Shown here: one piece after another, positions 7,126 through 7,779 of the stretch
Layout of the letters: every line of letters begins with the position of its first letter
How positions within the stretch are numbered: the first letter of the stretch is position 1
Assembly (NCBI GenBank): GCA_017618435.1
Contig: JAFZUH010000086.1
Location: 1-7,779 of the forward strand
Direction: 5' to 3'
DNA length: 7,779 nt
From: Bacteroidales bacterium
GTDB lineage: Bacteria; Bacteroidota; Bacteroidia; Bacteroidales; WCHB1-69
Notes under the pieces: model-generated
Told to the model about the DNA's origin: nothing
Seen by the model: the letters and a program-made list of their open reading frames with translations, nothing else
Databases searched by the model: none
Translations under genes and position numbers: made by a program

Positions 7126-7446
7126 TTAATCTTCTGTAGTAAAATTTTCAAATGTCCCAACTACCGAAGTACTCTCAGAAATAGAAACTGGTCTTTTTAC
7201 TCCTTTTGCATCAGATGGCAAACCACTACATGTTGATAAATCACTATTATTAATACAAAAACGCATAAAAGTATCACAAGTATAATACTTATGAGTACAA
7301 TTTTTTATAATAGTAAAAAAATCTCCTTTTACATTTCCACAAATGGGACCTCTACTACTACAATTTGTGTAAGATTTTCCGCCCACACATTGATTCATTT
7401 CTTCTTGGCTTAATCGCCCTTCTTCAATAAATTTTATTTTGCTCAT
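7126..7446 (-). CDS. Cys-rich GG-leader precursor peptide (106 aa)
   Basis: This is the probable main substrate of the maturase and exporter. Residues 1-23 form a leader (MSKIKFIEEGRLSQEEMNQC then VGG) of the Bacteroidales natural-product precursor type, with the LSxEEM motif and the cut after Gly22-Gly23. One Cys (20) lies in the leader. The 83-residue core has six Cys at 29, 36, 50, 57, 64 and 73; five of them fall on a 7-residue grid (one position, 43, is Phe). The tail (about 75-106) is Ser/Thr/acidic and Cys-free. I chose the ATG at 7446: the frame extends to a TTG at 7488, but that would run through the promoter and put extra hydrophobic residues before the leader. The gene is followed by a hairpin and then by the maturase. 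I do not recognise the core. It could become a thioether- or otherwise cross-linked peptide, or a disulfide-rich bacteriocin. Confidence 0.88.
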   Translation of the reverse strand: MSKIKFIEEGRLSQEEMNQCVGGKSYTNCSSRGPICGNVKGDFFTIIKNCTHKYYTCDTFMRFCINNSDLSTCSGLPSDAKGVKRPVSISESTSVVGTFENFTTED

Positions 7447-7464
7447 ATGAAATATATATTTTTC

Positions 7465-7503
7465 TGCAAAAGTAAAAAAAAAAAGCAATACAAATGCTTT
7501 TTT
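7465..7503 (-). promoter_or_regulatory. Promoter of the Cys-rich precursor and probably of the whole cluster
   Basis: On the minus strand TTTG (7494-7491) is followed, after a 16-base spacer with a run of T, by TACTTTTG (7474-7467) and CA. The ATG at 7446 lies 20 bases after the box, so the untranslated leader must be very short. The sequence is almost the same as the promoter of the second precursor gene. Its position fixes the precursor start at 7446 rather than at the upstream TTG. Confidence 0.75.
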
Positions 7504-7628
7504 ATATGATTTTTTTCAAAAAAAATTATAAATTCTAAATTGAACTTTTGGTTATCGGGCAGAAGCGGTATTTGCTGTCTTTTGTATGATTTGTTTTCCC
7601 TGCTTAATTTAATTTTGAAAATTCGCTA
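7504..7628. other. Divergent intergenic region between the cluster and thyA
   Basis: The stretch between the two outward-facing promoters shows no reading frame with a recognisable product, no long inverted repeat and no tRNA-like fold. The part near 7550-7600 is less AT-rich than its surroundings. Nothing specific can be assigned; it could hold operator sites for the flanking genes. Confidence 0.4.
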
Positions 7629-7655
7629 TTGCTTTTCTAAAAAATTGTATCTTTG
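7629..7655 (+). promoter_or_regulatory. Promoter of thyA (Bacteroidetes type)
   Basis: TTG (7629-7631) is followed after 16 bases by TATCTTTG (7648-7655) and CA, matching TAnnTTTG. The thyA ATG lies 47 bases downstream, leaving a leader of roughly 40 bases. The same TTG-N16-TAnnTTTG layout as the precursor promoters supports all three calls. Confidence 0.72.
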
Positions 7656-7702
7656 CAAAATAGGAAATATCCTGTTTTTTACAAATTCAGACAAAGACAG
7701 AC

Positions 7703-7779
7703 ATGAAACAATATATAGATTTACTGAATCATATCCTTGCCAACGGCTCCTACAAGTCCGACCGTACCGGTACGGGTAC
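7703..7779 (+). CDS. thyA: Thymidylate synthase, N-terminal fragment (25 codons, cut by window edge)
   Basis: Thymidylate synthase methylates dUMP to dTMP with methylene-tetrahydrofolate in the cytoplasm. The visible residues start MKQYIDLLNHILANG and run into SDRTGTGT, the highly conserved N-terminal block of ThyA in which the Arg of DRTGTGT contacts the substrate phosphate. The start ATG aligns with that of known ThyA proteins, which also begin MKQY. The gene is divergent from the peptide cluster and has its own promoter. It is a housekeeping gene and marks the right border of the accessory cluster. Its visible end is much richer in G and C (24 of the last 39 bases) than the cluster. Confidence 0.93.
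   Translation, partial: MKQYIDLLNHILANGSYKSDRTGTG

Noticed and set aside
7126..7446. SCIFF-type (six cysteines in forty-five residues) peptide, since Cys29 to Cys73 spans 45 residues
   Set aside because: SCIFF peptides are short clostridial sequences with a conserved core and without this GG leader. Only the Cys count and span agree, so I treat it as coincidence.
7447..7488. In-frame 14-residue N-terminal extension of the Cys-rich precursor
   Set aside because: It would start at TTG and cover the TAnnTTTG promoter box. The ATG at 7446 gives a normal GG leader.
7660..7682. Small hairpin (AGGA/TCCT) followed by T-run in the thyA leader
   Set aside because: A stem of four base pairs is too weak to call a terminator or attenuator.

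Overview
The window looks like a Bacteroidetes/Bacteroidales-type chromosome segment. It is AT-rich, its promoters carry TAnnTTTG boxes instead of -10/-35 hexamers, there are no Shine-Dalgarno runs, and the protein families (GG-leader peptides of the Bacteroidales type, peptidase-containing ABC exporter, S41 peptidase, radical SAM/SPASM maturase) fit that phylum. No species can be named from the sequence.

Almost the whole window (about 7446 down to 220) is one minus-strand biosynthetic cluster for exported, ribosomally made, double-glycine-leader peptides. In transcription order it holds: (1) a 106-aa precursor with a GG leader and six core cysteines; (2) a strong hairpin with a T-rich tail; (3) a radical SAM/SPASM maturase; (4) a secreted S41-family peptidase overlapping the maturase by ATGA; (5) an HlyD-like membrane fusion protein; (6) a 737-aa C39-peptidase ABC exporter with a GTG start; (7) a second, Cys-free GG-leader peptide (83 aa) with its own promoter. 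A perfect 20-bp palindrome follows, and then the start of a signal-peptide protein, possibly of the TPR type, that runs off the left edge. At the right edge the first 25 codons of thymidylate synthase (thyA) begin on the plus strand, divergent from the cluster.

Inferred working model: the radical SAM enzyme modifies a precursor (the Cys-rich one is the most likely substrate). The C39 domain of the exporter cuts the leader after Gly-Gly and moves the core across the inner membrane through the ABC/HlyD channel, with an outer-membrane TolC-like partner encoded elsewhere. The S41 peptidase, which has a signal peptide, may trim or otherwise process the product outside the cytoplasm. The two precursor genes share nearly the same promoter sequence, which suggests co-expression. 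No dedicated immunity gene, regulator, transposase, tRNA, rRNA or CRISPR array is visible. The left-hand neighbour is incomplete.
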